From Bacillus massilinigeriensis (lineage in GTDB: Bacteria > Bacillota > Bacilli > Bacillales > Cytobacillaceae), in contig NZ_LT630004.1 of the NCBI RefSeq assembly GCF_900111815.1, positions 1,648,412 through 1,712,411 on the forward strand: 64,000 nucleotides of DNA, in the 5' to 3' direction. Positions 18,919 to 27,995 of this stretch are shown piece by piece. The stretch's first letter is position 1, and every line of letters begins with the position of its first letter. The translations under genes were made by a program, and so were the position numbers. The notes below the pieces were generated by a model that was given only the letters and a program-made list of their open reading frames with translations, was not told the origin of the DNA and made no database searches.

Positions 18919-19920
18919 TTAGCATATTCTTGGAAGCATGCTTCCGGAAAGCCTTGAAAGAAGTCGCTTTGACCCAATTGGAGTTTCTAAGAGCAGCCTG
19001 CCTTTTTCCAAACTAGAAACTGTACCGATTACAACGGCTTCCTTTCCTTCAGGGTAACCATTCATAATGCTAAGTGCTTTATCCACTTGATCCTCCGCTA
19101 CGATAATAATAGCTTTTCCTTCGTTTGCAACATAAAGCGGATCAAAACCAATTAGCTCACACATACCATCTATTTCTTCTCTAACTGGAATACTTGACTC
19201 CTTTATTGTAATGGTAATAGAAAAGTCCTCCGTTATCTCTACGAGCGTTGTTGCCAAACCTCCCCTTGTCGGGTCCCTCATAATCCTTACATCTTCGACA
19301 TCTTTCACGATTTTCATTAGCATGCTGTTCAGCGAAGCGCAATCACTTTCAACCGGTACGGTAATCCCGAGCTCTCCACGTGCTCCGAGAATAGCCATTC
19401 CATGGTCCCCAATTGTTCCGGAAATAATGACCGCATCTCCAGTCTTAAAGGCAAGATTAGGCTTTTTCTCGTCTTCATAGACCCCAATACCCGTCGTATT
19501 GATGTAAACACCATCAGCACTTCCACGCTCAACAACCTTTGTATCTCCTGCAACAATTGCGACTCCTGCTTTCTTTGCTTCTAGTGCCATATCTGCTACT
19601 ATCCTTTTTAAGTCCGATAGCCTGTATCCTTCCTCAATGACAAAACCGCAAGCGAGATAAAGCGGTCGAGCTCCGCTTACGGCCAAATCGTTCACTGTTC
19701 CAGCAACAGCGAGTTTGCCGATGCTGCCCCCAGGAAAGAATATTGGCTTAATGACAAATGAATCTGTTGTAACGGCAATTTCATTTCCTGGCAATGTAAG
19801 TGAGGCGGCATCAAACATTGCCTTATCTCTGTGACCAAAAGCCTTAATAAACACATTCTTGATTAATTGGTGGCTGAGCTCACCGCCGTCACCATGAGCT
19901 AGACTAATTCTTTGTTCCAT
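18919..19920 (-). CDS. hypE: hydrogenase maturation protein HypE
   Basis: Dehydrates the carbamoyl group on its own C-terminal cysteine to a thiocyanate, the source of the CN ligands of the NiFe site. The 333-residue PurM/ThiL-like protein ends in PRIC, the carbamoylation tail, and carries MRDPTRGGLATTL near 215 and GDTKVVERG near 125, typical of the ATP-binding fold. Start and hypD stop overlap as TGATG. It partners with HypF. Confidence 0.97.
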   Translation of the reverse strand: MEQRISLAHGDGGELSHQLIKNVFIKAFGHRDKAMFDAASLTLPGNEIAVTTDSFVIKPIFFPGGSIGKLAVAGTVNDLAVSGARPLYLACGFVIEEGYRLSDLKRIVADMALEAKKAGVAIVAGDTKVVERGSADGVYINTTGIGVYEDEKKPNLAFKTGDAVIISGTIGDHGMAILGARGELGITVPVESDCASLNSMLMKIVKDVEDVRIMRDPTRGGLATTLVEITEDFSITITIKESSIPVREEIDGMCELIGFDPLYVANEGKAIIIVAEDQVDKALSIMNGYPEGKEAVVIGTVSSLEKGRLLLETPIGSKRLLSRLSGSMLPRIC

Positions 19921-21032
19921 CAGTCAATCTCCCTTAAGTATTGGTAATAAGCAGAACAGCTTCCTTCGGCAGAAACCATGCAAGGACCAATAGGATTTGT
20001 CGGTTTACAAGCTTTTCCGAAAAGAGCGCACCCTGTCGGGCGAATGAAACCTCTAATTACTTCGCCGCATCTGCATTTTGTTTTCTTTGGTTCCCCTGGA
20101 TTCACATGATGACGTATTTTGGCATTATACTGATTATATTCCTGACGCAAGTCTAGACCGCTCTCTGGAATAGTTCCAATTCCTCGCCATGCTTCGTCAG
20201 ATACAGAAAAATACTCTTCCATCAACTTCTTTGCTACAGCATTTCCTTGTTTTTTCACAACAGCTCGATGATCATTCACGATTAAAGGCTGTTTAACTAA
20301 GACCATTTCCAAAAGCTTATGAATTCCGCTGAGCATTTCTGCTGGTTCGAAACCAGAGATAACGCCGCCTATCTTGTATTCTTGAGGCAGAAAACCGTAA
20401 GCTTCTTCTCCAAGGATAATAGAGACATGTCCTGGGAGAAGAAATCCATCAAGTATCACATCACCAGCATTGAGAAGGGTACGCAATATTGGTTCCACGA
20501 GCTTCGTTGACATCCAAATGGAAAAATTATCGATACTCCTAGCCTTCGCATCTTTTATTAGAAGAGCCAATATAGGAATCGTTGTTTCGAAACCGATTCC
20601 TAGGAAAATAATATCTTTATCAGGATTTTTTTCCGCAATGTCTATTGCATCAACGGGAGAGTATACAACTCTAATGTCTTTTCCTCTTATTTTCGCATCC
20701 ATCAGTGACTGCCTTGATCCGGGAACTTTCATCATATCACCGAAGGTACAGATAATCCGTCCATCCCCTTCTGCAAGTTCGATCATACAGTCAATGGAAT
20801 GCTGATCCGTCACACAAACCGGACATCCTGGACCGGAAATTAAGTTAACATCTTCTATTATCGCTTGCTTGATTCCTGATCTTGCGAGTGACATCGTATG
20901 TGAACCGCATACTTCCATGAATGCAGGCTTTCGGCCATATACTGTTTGAAATTTTTGAGCTAACTCCTTGACTGCGATTAGCAAGGGTTTTAAAATATCA
21001 GGATTTGAGGATTGTTTCAGGACTTCTAGCAT
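19920..21032 (-). CDS. hypD: hydrogenase maturation protein HypD
   Basis: An iron-sulfur scaffold on which the Fe(CN)2CO unit is built together with HypC. About 370 residues, the normal size. MEVCGSHTMSLARSGI, SGPGCPVCVT and a late CRCGEV...RPTGCALFGKAC region show the conserved cysteines that hold the 4Fe-4S cluster and the active disulfide. The ATG at 21032, behind GGAGG, begins inside the end of hypC (35-base overlap), so the two partners are coupled. An upstream start would add 17 unrelated residues. Confidence 0.96.
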   Translation of the reverse strand: MLEVLKQSSNPDILKPLLIAVKELAQKFQTVYGRKPAFMEVCGSHTMSLARSGIKQAIIEDVNLISGPGCPVCVTDQHSIDCMIELAEGDGRIICTFGDMMKVPGSRQSLMDAKIRGKDIRVVYSPVDAIDIAEKNPDKDIIFLGIGFETTIPILALLIKDAKARSIDNFSIWMSTKLVEPILRTLLNAGDVILDGFLLPGHVSIILGEEAYGFLPQEYKIGGVISGFEPAEMLSGIHKLLEMVLVKQPLIVNDHRAVVKKQGNAVAKKLMEEYFSVSDEAWRGIGTIPESGLDLRQEYNQYNAKIRHHVNPGEPKKTKCRCGEVIRGFIRPTGCALFGKACKPTNPIGPCMVSAEGSCSAYYQYLREID

Positions 21033-21240
21033 TTGTGAATTTCCTCCATTCCTCAACACTTTCTCTTGCGTACGTTTTGTCAATAATGCTCATAGCCTGT
21101 CCAGCATGGACAATCACATAATCCCCTTCTGCAACATCCGGAACAAAAATAGTTCCTACGGTGGTCTTTGAACCCATGACATCTACAACAGCAGAGAACT
21201 CTTGCTTCTCGATAACTTTTGCGGGTACACCTACACACAT
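20998..21240 (-). CDS. hypC: hydrogenase maturation chaperone HypC
   Basis: An 80-residue chaperone beginning MCVGVPAKV; the cysteine at position 2 binds the iron centre in complex with HypD and delivers it to the large subunit. GDYVIVHAGQAMSIID near 45-60 is the conserved core. The ATG at 21240 is preceded by AAGGAGG and is the only start that puts Cys at position 2. It overlaps hypF by 10 bases. Confidence 0.96.
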   Translation of the reverse strand: MCVGVPAKVIEKQEFSAVVDVMGSKTTVGTIFVPDVAEGDYVIVHAGQAMSIIDKTYARESVEEWRKFTNARSPETILKS

Positions 21241-23528
21241 TGAATATTCCTCCTTCTTGTTGCAGCAACAATTAACTGGCCGAATGATAGTCCTCCATCG
21301 TTGCATGGGATACCTCGATGAACGTATACGCGAAATCCAGCATTCTCTAGCACTTCCTTTAATCTTCCTGATAACCACCGATTTTGGAAGCTTCCGCCTG
21401 ATAGAACTATTTGTTTTGCTCTGTCGGGATATCTTTCAAACAGAACGATCATAGCCTTTTCTATGCTTACAACAAGCGTCTCATGAAATTTTCTGCTGAT
21501 AAAAGATTTATCGCTGCCGGATAATACATCTACACTGATTTCCTTTAACATCCTGGCAAAATTAAAAACTATTTGACCTTCCACATATTCAAAGTCAAAA
21601 GGATAGACAGAATGTTCGTGGTCTTTACAGCAGCAAAGTTCTGAAAGCATGATTGCAGCTTCCCCTTCATAGGAAGATTCTTCGATAAGGCCGCATATTG
21701 AACTAACTGCATCAAAAAGTCTGCCGCAGCTTCCAGCTTCCACAGTATTCATACCTTTTTCTACCATATTGCTAATAACAGCAATTTCTTCTTCTATGGT
21801 TGGAAAGACCTGCTTTGCAATTTCAGCTCCTTCATGGCCCAATAAGCTAATAAGCATCGCTGAAGCATTTTTCCATGGGGATCGTATTGCTCTATCACCA
21901 CCTGGTAAAGGGGTGTATTTTAAGTGAGCTTCCCTTGAGAAATTGCCAGTATCGCCATACAAAATTTCAAATCCCCAAATTTTCCCGTCTGCACCATAAC
22001 CAGTTCCATCGAGAATAATGCCGTAAGCTTCTCCAGATAATCCATTATCCGCCATGCATGCAGCCATATGGGCATGATGATGCTGAACTTCAACAAAATC
22101 TTTAAACGGGAAAGACTTAGCATTTTCCCTGGAATGGTAGCCTGGATGTGCGTCAAGCACCGCAGTATGAAACGGAGTATCGATCCATGATAATAAATGA
22201 TGGAGCTCTCTTTCAAAATGCTGTATCGTTTCGACATTGTCCAAATCCCCAATATGCGGCCCAATAAATATTTGCTGGTTTCGGCCGATCGTAAAGGTTG
22301 ACTTCTGTTGCCCTCCGAACGCGATAATCCCATTAACATCATCATGAGAGGAGATTGGATCAGGGACATATCCTCTCGATCTCCTGATGATTTCTGGTCC
22401 CATTACAGAAATCTGCATAACCGAATCATCGAGAGGATGTAAAATAGGCCTATTATGAATGAGAACATAGTCTGCAATTCCTTCCAGATACTTCAACGCA
22501 TCTTTATCCCGGTAAACAAGTGGAAGGCCAGAGGCATTTCCGCTTGTCATCACAAGGTTTTCTAGCTTCATGCTATCAAATAACATATGGTGCAAAGGAG
22601 TATATGGAAGCATCGCTCCAATTGTTACCATTCCAGGGGATATGAGATTAGAGAGAGAAGAAGGTAACTTTTTTTCGAGTATAACAATGGGAGCTTCCGG
22701 ACTTTCCAGCAAGCGTTTCTCCGTTTCGTTAATCAACGCGAAGTTTTGTATACTTCCGAGACTCGCACTCATTACAGCAAAAGGCTTATTAGGTCGTTTC
22801 TTGCGCAATCTTAATCTTTCTACTGCGTTATCATTTTCTGCGTTACAGGATAGATGATAGCCGCCCAACCCTTTTATTGCTACAATTTTCCCTGCCTCGA
22901 GTGCTGTTGAAGCAGATTGAATTGGGTTATCGGTTTTAATTTCACTCCCGGATGAATCATATAATTTCACTTGCGGACCGCATTTATGGCATGCTATTGG
23001 CTGAGCATGGTGTCTCCTATCAACAGGGCTATTATATTCTCCTTCACATGCTTTGCACATTTGAAAGTCATCCATGGAAGTGTAAGGTCTGTCATAAGGG
23101 AGCTCGCTAATAATGGTATACCTCGGTCCACATTGTGTACAGTTAATAAAAGGGTATTGGTATCTTCGATCTTCGGGATTCCTCATTTCATCTAAACATT
23201 CTTGGCAAATCGCTGAATCGATTGGAATGATTAACTGGGATGCCCCTGTTCTTTCACTTGGAATGATAAGGAAATCATCCATACCGATAAAAATAGCATC
23301 CTCACTTTTTACTTCTTTCACTTTTGATAACCTTGGAGCATTTACAAGGATGCTATTCGTAAAATCGAAAAGCGTTTCTTCACTACCTTCTGCATGTATG
23401 TTAACACCGTCCATATTATTTTGGACTGTTCCTTTAATCCCAAAGGCTTTGGCCATTTTATAAACAAATGGTCTGAACCCTACCCCTTGGACGCGGCCAA
23501 TTACTTTGACATTTAATGCTTTTTGCAT
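21231..23528 (-). CDS. hypF: carbamoyltransferase HypF
   Basis: Makes carbamoyl-AMP from carbamoyl phosphate and transfers the carbamoyl group to HypE. The 765-residue protein shows, in order, an acylphosphatase domain (GRVQGVGFRPFVY, about 11-24), two zinc fingers (CQEC...CTQC and CKAC...CHKC, about 107-185), a YrdC-like nucleotide domain (from about 200) and a Kae1-like domain with HHHAHMAACMADNG near 478. It overlaps hypB and hypC at its ends, a tightly packed order A-B-F-C-D-E. Confidence 0.97.
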   Translation of the reverse strand: MQKALNVKVIGRVQGVGFRPFVYKMAKAFGIKGTVQNNMDGVNIHAEGSEETLFDFTNSILVNAPRLSKVKEVKSEDAIFIGMDDFLIIPSERTGASQLIIPIDSAICQECLDEMRNPEDRRYQYPFINCTQCGPRYTIISELPYDRPYTSMDDFQMCKACEGEYNSPVDRRHHAQPIACHKCGPQVKLYDSSGSEIKTDNPIQSASTALEAGKIVAIKGLGGYHLSCNAENDNAVERLRLRKKRPNKPFAVMSASLGSIQNFALINETEKRLLESPEAPIVILEKKLPSSLSNLISPGMVTIGAMLPYTPLHHMLFDSMKLENLVMTSGNASGLPLVYRDKDALKYLEGIADYVLIHNRPILHPLDDSVMQISVMGPEIIRRSRGYVPDPISSHDDVNGIIAFGGQQKSTFTIGRNQQIFIGPHIGDLDNVETIQHFERELHHLLSWIDTPFHTAVLDAHPGYHSRENAKSFPFKDFVEVQHHHAHMAACMADNGLSGEAYGIILDGTGYGADGKIWGFEILYGDTGNFSREAHLKYTPLPGGDRAIRSPWKNASAMLISLLGHEGAEIAKQVFPTIEEEIAVISNMVEKGMNTVEAGSCGRLFDAVSSICGLIEESSYEGEAAIMLSELCCCKDHEHSVYPFDFEYVEGQIVFNFARMLKEISVDVLSGSDKSFISRKFHETLVVSIEKAMIVLFERYPDRAKQIVLSGGSFQNRWLSGRLKEVLENAGFRVYVHRGIPCNDGGLSFGQLIVAATRRRNIQCV

Positions 23529-24172
23529 GATTTCAAGGCTGCCTCAATCCAAGAGAACCACCCATCCAGCCCTTCTTTCGTCCTTGCAGAAAGTTGTATT
23601 AAGCTGGACTCTGGATTAATGCCCATTAAGTCAGCAATCGCCTCGTCCACATTGAAATCCAAATATGGCAGAAGATCTATTTTATTGAGAAGAACCAGTT
23701 CTGTCCTCAAAAACATAGTCGGGTATTTCGGAATTTTATCATTGCCTTCCGGAACGCTCAACACCACCACTTTATGCTGTTGCCCTAAGTCATATCCTGA
23801 GGGACATACAAGGTTCCCGACATTCTCAATGAACAAAATGTCTGTTTCCTCCAGATCAAATTCAGGAAGTGTTGCTGCAACCATTCTTGCATCAAGATGG
23901 CAGCCTCCATGTGTGTTAATTTGAACAGCTTGGGCTCCCATCGCACGAATTCTGTCCGCATCCCTGTCGGTTGCCAAGTCGCCTTCGATTACTGCGATTC
24001 TATATTTATCAGACAATGAGCGCACTGTTTCTTCCAAAAGTGTTGTCTTGCCCGCTCCTGGCGAACTCATTAAATTAATCACGAGCGTGTGTGTATTTTG
24101 GAAGATCTCTCGGTTGTATTCGGCTGCCTTATTATTATTAGTCAGTACATCGGTGCGCAAAGTTACCTTCAT
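23513..24172 (-). CDS. hypB: nickel-insertion GTPase HypB
   Basis: A SIMIBI GTPase that, with HypA, inserts nickel into the hydrogenase large subunit. The P-loop SSPGAGKTTLLEE is near residues 36-48, and GDLATDRDA and NVGNLVCPSGYDLG follow. 219 residues, without the N-terminal polyhistidine storage tract seen in some HypB. The ATG at 24172, behind GAGGGGAGA, overlaps the hypA stop by one base; longer readings are not supported. Confidence 0.96.
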   Translation of the reverse strand: MKVTLRTDVLTNNNKAAEYNREIFQNTHTLVINLMSSPGAGKTTLLEETVRSLSDKYRIAVIEGDLATDRDADRIRAMGAQAVQINTHGGCHLDARMVAATLPEFDLEETDILFIENVGNLVCPSGYDLGQQHKVVVLSVPEGNDKIPKYPTMFLRTELVLLNKIDLLPYLDFNVDEAIADLMGINPESSLIQLSARTKEGLDGWFSWIEAALKSCKKH

Positions 24173-24528
24173 TATTGCTGTCTCCCCTCGTACGATAAAA
24201 TTTGAAACGTTTCGCCTGATACCATTTTTCCGGAAGGCATGCTGCAGTCTGGGCAAAAGGCGAGTTTCTGATCCGGGATATATTCTTTTCCACATAAGAT
24301 ACACTCTGCTTTCGCTTCTTCCCGATGGATAACTAGTCTGGCGCCTTTTTCAAAAAAGTGCAGATTTTGTTCCTTAAATATTTCAAACGCCATTTCGAGA
24401 GCGTCAGGAAGCGCATTGCTGATATCTCCGACAATGAGCTCAACTTTTTGGATCTTTTCGATACCTTTTCCTGCCGCATCCTCCTGGATAATCTGGAGAA
24501 TATCTCCCATCAAAGCCATTTCATGCAT
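24172..24528 (-). CDS. hypA: nickel metallochaperone HypA
   Basis: Delivers nickel with HypB. It begins MHEMALMGD, where His2 is a nickel ligand, and has a zinc site CILC...CPDC near 73-94. 118 residues. Three ATG codons cluster here; CAGGA sits nine bases before the third, and only that one puts His at position 2, so 24528 is chosen. It overlaps the preceding gene by 8 bases. Confidence 0.96.
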   Translation of the reverse strand: MHEMALMGDILQIIQEDAAGKGIEKIQKVELIVGDISNALPDALEMAFEIFKEQNLHFFEKGARLVIHREEAKAECILCGKEYIPDQKLAFCPDCSMPSGKMVSGETFQILSYEGRQQ

Positions 24529-24967
24529 GGTCATCATTCCTGTTTTTAGTTCTGTTCCAGAAGGAGATTTGAAGATACCCTTCCTGCAAACGAATAGGAT
24601 ATTCCGTTATTTCCAACTTACCGCTTCCTTGCAAAAAATCAGTATCTTTTTCGCATTGGACACATTTTCCTGTTGCATATAGTGTTGAGATCATAAGAAT
24701 TTGCGAACATGAAGGACATATCCCACTGAATGCCCTCACATTCTTCTCTGAACGAATGATAATGATAGGAAATCCATTAAAGAATTTCAGCTCGATTCCC
24801 TCATTTACTTCGCTTTCCCTACAAACCGTCTTCCACTCAACCCCTAATATTCTATCTGTTGCTATCTCTAGCTTATTTGTATCTTCTTCAAGGAACGGCT
24901 CATAAATAAATTTTGCTGTCTTAAGCAGACTTATTTGCATTTCTTTTAGAAAATTAAGCCTGTTCAT
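24521..24967 (-). CDS. hydrogenase-operon protein with four cysteines, Rieske-like layout
   Basis: A protein of about 148 residues wedged between the maturation protease and hypA, with no family I can name. Its second half reads VRAFSGICPSCSQIL, then GKCVQCEKDTDFLQGSGK, then YPIRLQEGYLQIS. The order of strands resembles a Rieske or NirD domain, but the two histidine ligand positions are occupied by cysteines (CPSC and CVQC), which would favour a rubredoxin-type iron or a zinc site. The start is unclear: the ATG at 24967 has a weak site, and reading from 25012 adds 15 residues. Operon position suggests electron transfer or assembly of the hydrogenase. This is inference. Confidence 0.7.
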   Translation of the reverse strand: MNRLNFLKEMQISLLKTAKFIYEPFLEEDTNKLEIATDRILGVEWKTVCRESEVNEGIELKFFNGFPIIIIRSEKNVRAFSGICPSCSQILMISTLYATGKCVQCEKDTDFLQGSGKLEITEYPIRLQEGYLQISFWNRTKNRNDDHA

Positions 24968-25445
24968 AATAGCCGTTTCGCCATTTTTCCACCTGGAAGA
25001 CAATAACATCAATTAGTTTCGGAAGACTTTTTTGGTTCGTTTCCGACAACTTTACACCAAGTTCCAAAGAGGTTGGCTGCATGCCATGCATGACGATATG
25101 TTGGGGGTATTTCTCTCTTAACTTAGCGGCAAGCAGCACTTCTTGAAAACCTAATTGATGGATAGACATTTTGATGCCGTAATAAGCAGGAATTTCATCG
25201 CCATATAGTGACACTATTGTTCCTCCTTCTTTTCCGGCATTGATGGCATCAATGACAATCAAACTTTCCGCATCTTCTATTGGGCCTAGGAGCTTCATTC
25301 CATCCGTAGCGCCTTCCATAATTTCAACAGTCGGATCATCACGGAAAAGGTGTTCAAGGATTGGCAGTGCATGCACGCCAATCCCCTCATCTTGAAAAAT
25401 ACTGTTTCCAATACCTAGAATGGTAATTCTTTTGCTCTCACTCAT
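24954..25445 (-). CDS. hyaD: hydrogenase maturation protease
   Basis: An endopeptidase of the HyaD/HybD family that removes the C-terminal tail of the large subunit after nickel insertion. ILGIGNSIFQDEGIGVHAL near 9-27 contains the nickel-sensing Glu, and an Asp in VIDAINAGKEGG and His in IHQLGFQEVL complete the site. About 163 residues. ATG at 25445 lies just after the cytochrome gene; an in-frame ATG 12 bases upstream is also possible. Confidence 0.94.
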   Translation of the reverse strand: MSESKRITILGIGNSIFQDEGIGVHALPILEHLFRDDPTVEIMEGATDGMKLLGPIEDAESLIVIDAINAGKEGGTIVSLYGDEIPAYYGIKMSIHQLGFQEVLLAAKLREKYPQHIVMHGMQPTSLELGVKLSETNQKSLPKLIDVIVFQVEKWRNGYYEQA

Positions 25446-25446
25446 G

Positions 25447-26256
25447 TTATTTCTCATCTTTTTCACCAACATATTTCTTAGGTTCCATTTTGTAACCTGT
25501 AAAAATAGATGACATCGTTCCATTCCGCTGCAGATAGTCCTCTCGGAAGGCTAGGTAAATATGAATCACTGTAAATCCCATAAAAGCCCAAGCAACTAAA
25601 TGATGCCATGATCTAACAGTATAGCTGTCACCACCGAAAACAAAAGGGACCCATGAAAAGAACATATTGCCGTAAACAGACTCCGGCTGCGGTTCAAAAT
25701 ACAGGAAGAAACCAGTGAAGATAATGAAAACTGATCCAAGCCCCATAAAAATAATATAGCTTAGCTGCGCCAGCGGATTATGACCGATAAAGTGAGGTTT
25801 CTTATGCCTCATGAAAAGATAGAATTTTATTGTTTCCCACGTCTCCACCCAGAAAATCTTCCTGAAGGGGTGTGATATAGCATACCGGTTTCCTTTAAAA
25901 ACCCAGTATTGTCGGAAAATCATGTTTGCGGTAAAGATGAAGGCACAAAAGAAGTGAATATAACGTGCCCATCCCATCAGATAGGAATAATAAGCGTCTT
26001 CAGCAATGGATGCACTGGCAAAGGGCTTCCCGATATAAATTCCAGTAATCATTAATGCGAAGATCGCAATGAAATTAATCCAATGCCAAACCCTTACCGG
26101 CAGCTCCCAAACATAGATTTTCACATGGGTATTCGTAATGGTATTATACTTTGCTGCCCGATGAGGTAATAAAGTTGTTTCGCTGGTGCCTTTCACTTCT
26201 TTGCCAGTTTCGGTTATGATGGGATTCTGTCCTGGATTGACATTTAAATCCGCCAT
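25447..26256 (-). CDS. hyaC: Ni/Fe-hydrogenase b-type cytochrome subunit
   Basis: The membrane dihaem cytochrome b that anchors the uptake hydrogenase and passes electrons to quinone. The 269-residue protein has about four membrane segments, with VRVWHWINFIAIFALMITGIY near 56-76, FCAFIFTANMIFRQYWVF near 108, and a late SWHHLVAWAFMGFTVIHIYLAF with haem-ligand histidines. A longer-than-usual polar N-terminus (about 45 residues) precedes the first segment. The ATG follows AGGGGGC. Confidence 0.95.
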   Translation of the reverse strand: MADLNVNPGQNPIITETGKEVKGTSETTLLPHRAAKYNTITNTHVKIYVWELPVRVWHWINFIAIFALMITGIYIGKPFASASIAEDAYYSYLMGWARYIHFFCAFIFTANMIFRQYWVFKGNRYAISHPFRKIFWVETWETIKFYLFMRHKKPHFIGHNPLAQLSYIIFMGLGSVFIIFTGFFLYFEPQPESVYGNMFFSWVPFVFGGDSYTVRSWHHLVAWAFMGFTVIHIYLAFREDYLQRNGTMSSIFTGYKMEPKKYVGEKDEK

Positions 26257-26270
26257 GCTTAAAAGCCCCC

Positions 26271-27995
26271 TTATCCGATCCTGATTTCAGTGGAATTTTT
26301 CGTTTCCAAGTCTGTCAGATGGACAGCACACGCCAAACAAGGATCGAAGGAATGGATAATCCTCAATATTTCAAGCGGCTGTTCCTTATCCAACATAGGA
26401 GTACCTTTCAATGCAGCTTCATATGCTCCAATATTTCCATTATGATCTTTAGGTGATGCATTCCATGTAGATGGTACAACCGCTTGATAATTCTTTGTTT
26501 TTCCGTCTTCGATTTCTATCCAATGCCCAAGAGATCCCCGCGGAGCCTCAAGCCAGCCAACACCTTTAGCGAATTTCGGCCATGTTTCCGGCTCCCATTT
26601 TGTCTTGTCAAAGGTAATCATGTTGCCATTTTTAATATTTTTAAACAACGCATCCATGTCATTTCTCATCCAATCCGCAATAAGTCCGCACTCAATACCA
26701 CGAGCGACAGTTCGTCCGAGTGCTGATTGAAGCGCATCTATTGGCAAATCCAGCTTTTTAAGTGTATCGTCCACAAGGTTGACGATATCATCTTTGCCAG
26801 CAGCATAACCGACTAGCAGCCTTGCAAGCGGTCCTGTTTCCATCGGTTTTTCCTTCCAGCGAGGAGCTTTCAGCCAACTGTATTTCGCTTCTGTATCAAG
26901 CTGTTTGAAAGGAGCTTTCGGTCCAGTGTAATTGAAAGTAGTTTCCCCTTCCCATGGATGTTTCCCGACTCCGTCTTTTTCTTTCCCGCTGTAGCTGTAC
27001 CAAGAATGATCAATGAACTCTTGAACATGGGATGGATCTTTCAAGTCGATATCATGTAGTTCTTTCAAATTTCCATTTAGAATGATTCCTCTTGGGAAAC
27101 GGTAATTCTTAATGTCATAAACATTTGTTGTCGAAAAATCGCCGTAGCAAAGGTAATTATTAAGTCCACCGCCATAAGTCCAATCTTTATAATAAGAACC
27201 TATTGCCATAAGGTCAGGAATATAGACTTGATTTACAAATTCTCGTGCATGGTCAATAATTTGCGAAATGTGAAGAAGTCTTTCCGCATGTATTCCGTTA
27301 TCGCTGTTAATATCAAGCGGCGTGGCCATCCCACCGACAAGGTAATGTGGATGAGGGTTCTTACCGCCTAGGATTGTATGAATCTTGACAATTTCCTTCT
27401 GCCAGTCAAGCGCTTCCAGATAATGAGCAACAGCCATCAGATTCACTTCCGGCGGAAGCTTGTACGCTTTATGACCCCAATAGCCATTAGCAAAAATGCC
27501 AAGCTGCCCACTATCCACAAGCCTTTTCACTTTGTCTTGGATATCTTTGAAATAACCTGGAGAAGATTTCGGCCATGCTGAAATTGACTGGGCTATTTTT
27601 GACGTCTCATTAACATCTGCTTTCAATGCACTGATGACATCCACCCAATCAAGGGCATGCAAATGATAAAAATGGACAACATGGTCGTGTATGAAAACCG
27701 CTTGATTCATGATCTCCCTGATTAAATGGGCATTTCTCGGTATTTTAATATCAAACGCATCCTCAACAGATCTGACAGCTGCCAGCGCGTGGGTCGTTGT
27801 ACAAACACCGCATATACGCTGGATATATGCCCAAACGTCACGCGGATCACGTTCTCTAACGATCAGTTCCAAACCGCGAACCGCTGTTCCGGAGCTATAC
27901 GCTTCCTTTATAACTCCTTTATCATCGACGTCTACTTCTACTCTTAGATGTCCTTCAATCCTCGTAATGGGATCGACTACGATTCTTTCACTCAT
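26271..27995 (-). CDS. hyaB: uptake [NiFe]-hydrogenase large subunit
   Basis: The catalytic subunit carrying the NiFe(CN)2CO site. The L1 motif RICGVCTTTHA near 60-70 and the C-terminal DPCLACAVH hold the four nickel-ligand cysteines. A 15-residue tail after that histidine is the expected substrate of the linked protease. 574 residues, the normal length for a membrane-bound group 1 enzyme. It overlaps hyaA by 4 bases, giving equal synthesis of both subunits. It should be carried across the membrane with the small subunit. Confidence 0.98.
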   Translation of the reverse strand: MSERIVVDPITRIEGHLRVEVDVDDKGVIKEAYSSGTAVRGLELIVRERDPRDVWAYIQRICGVCTTTHALAAVRSVEDAFDIKIPRNAHLIREIMNQAVFIHDHVVHFYHLHALDWVDVISALKADVNETSKIAQSISAWPKSSPGYFKDIQDKVKRLVDSGQLGIFANGYWGHKAYKLPPEVNLMAVAHYLEALDWQKEIVKIHTILGGKNPHPHYLVGGMATPLDINSDNGIHAERLLHISQIIDHAREFVNQVYIPDLMAIGSYYKDWTYGGGLNNYLCYGDFSTTNVYDIKNYRFPRGIILNGNLKELHDIDLKDPSHVQEFIDHSWYSYSGKEKDGVGKHPWEGETTFNYTGPKAPFKQLDTEAKYSWLKAPRWKEKPMETGPLARLLVGYAAGKDDIVNLVDDTLKKLDLPIDALQSALGRTVARGIECGLIADWMRNDMDALFKNIKNGNMITFDKTKWEPETWPKFAKGVGWLEAPRGSLGHWIEIEDGKTKNYQAVVPSTWNASPKDHNGNIGAYEAALKGTPMLDKEQPLEILRIIHSFDPCLACAVHLTDLETKNSTEIRIG

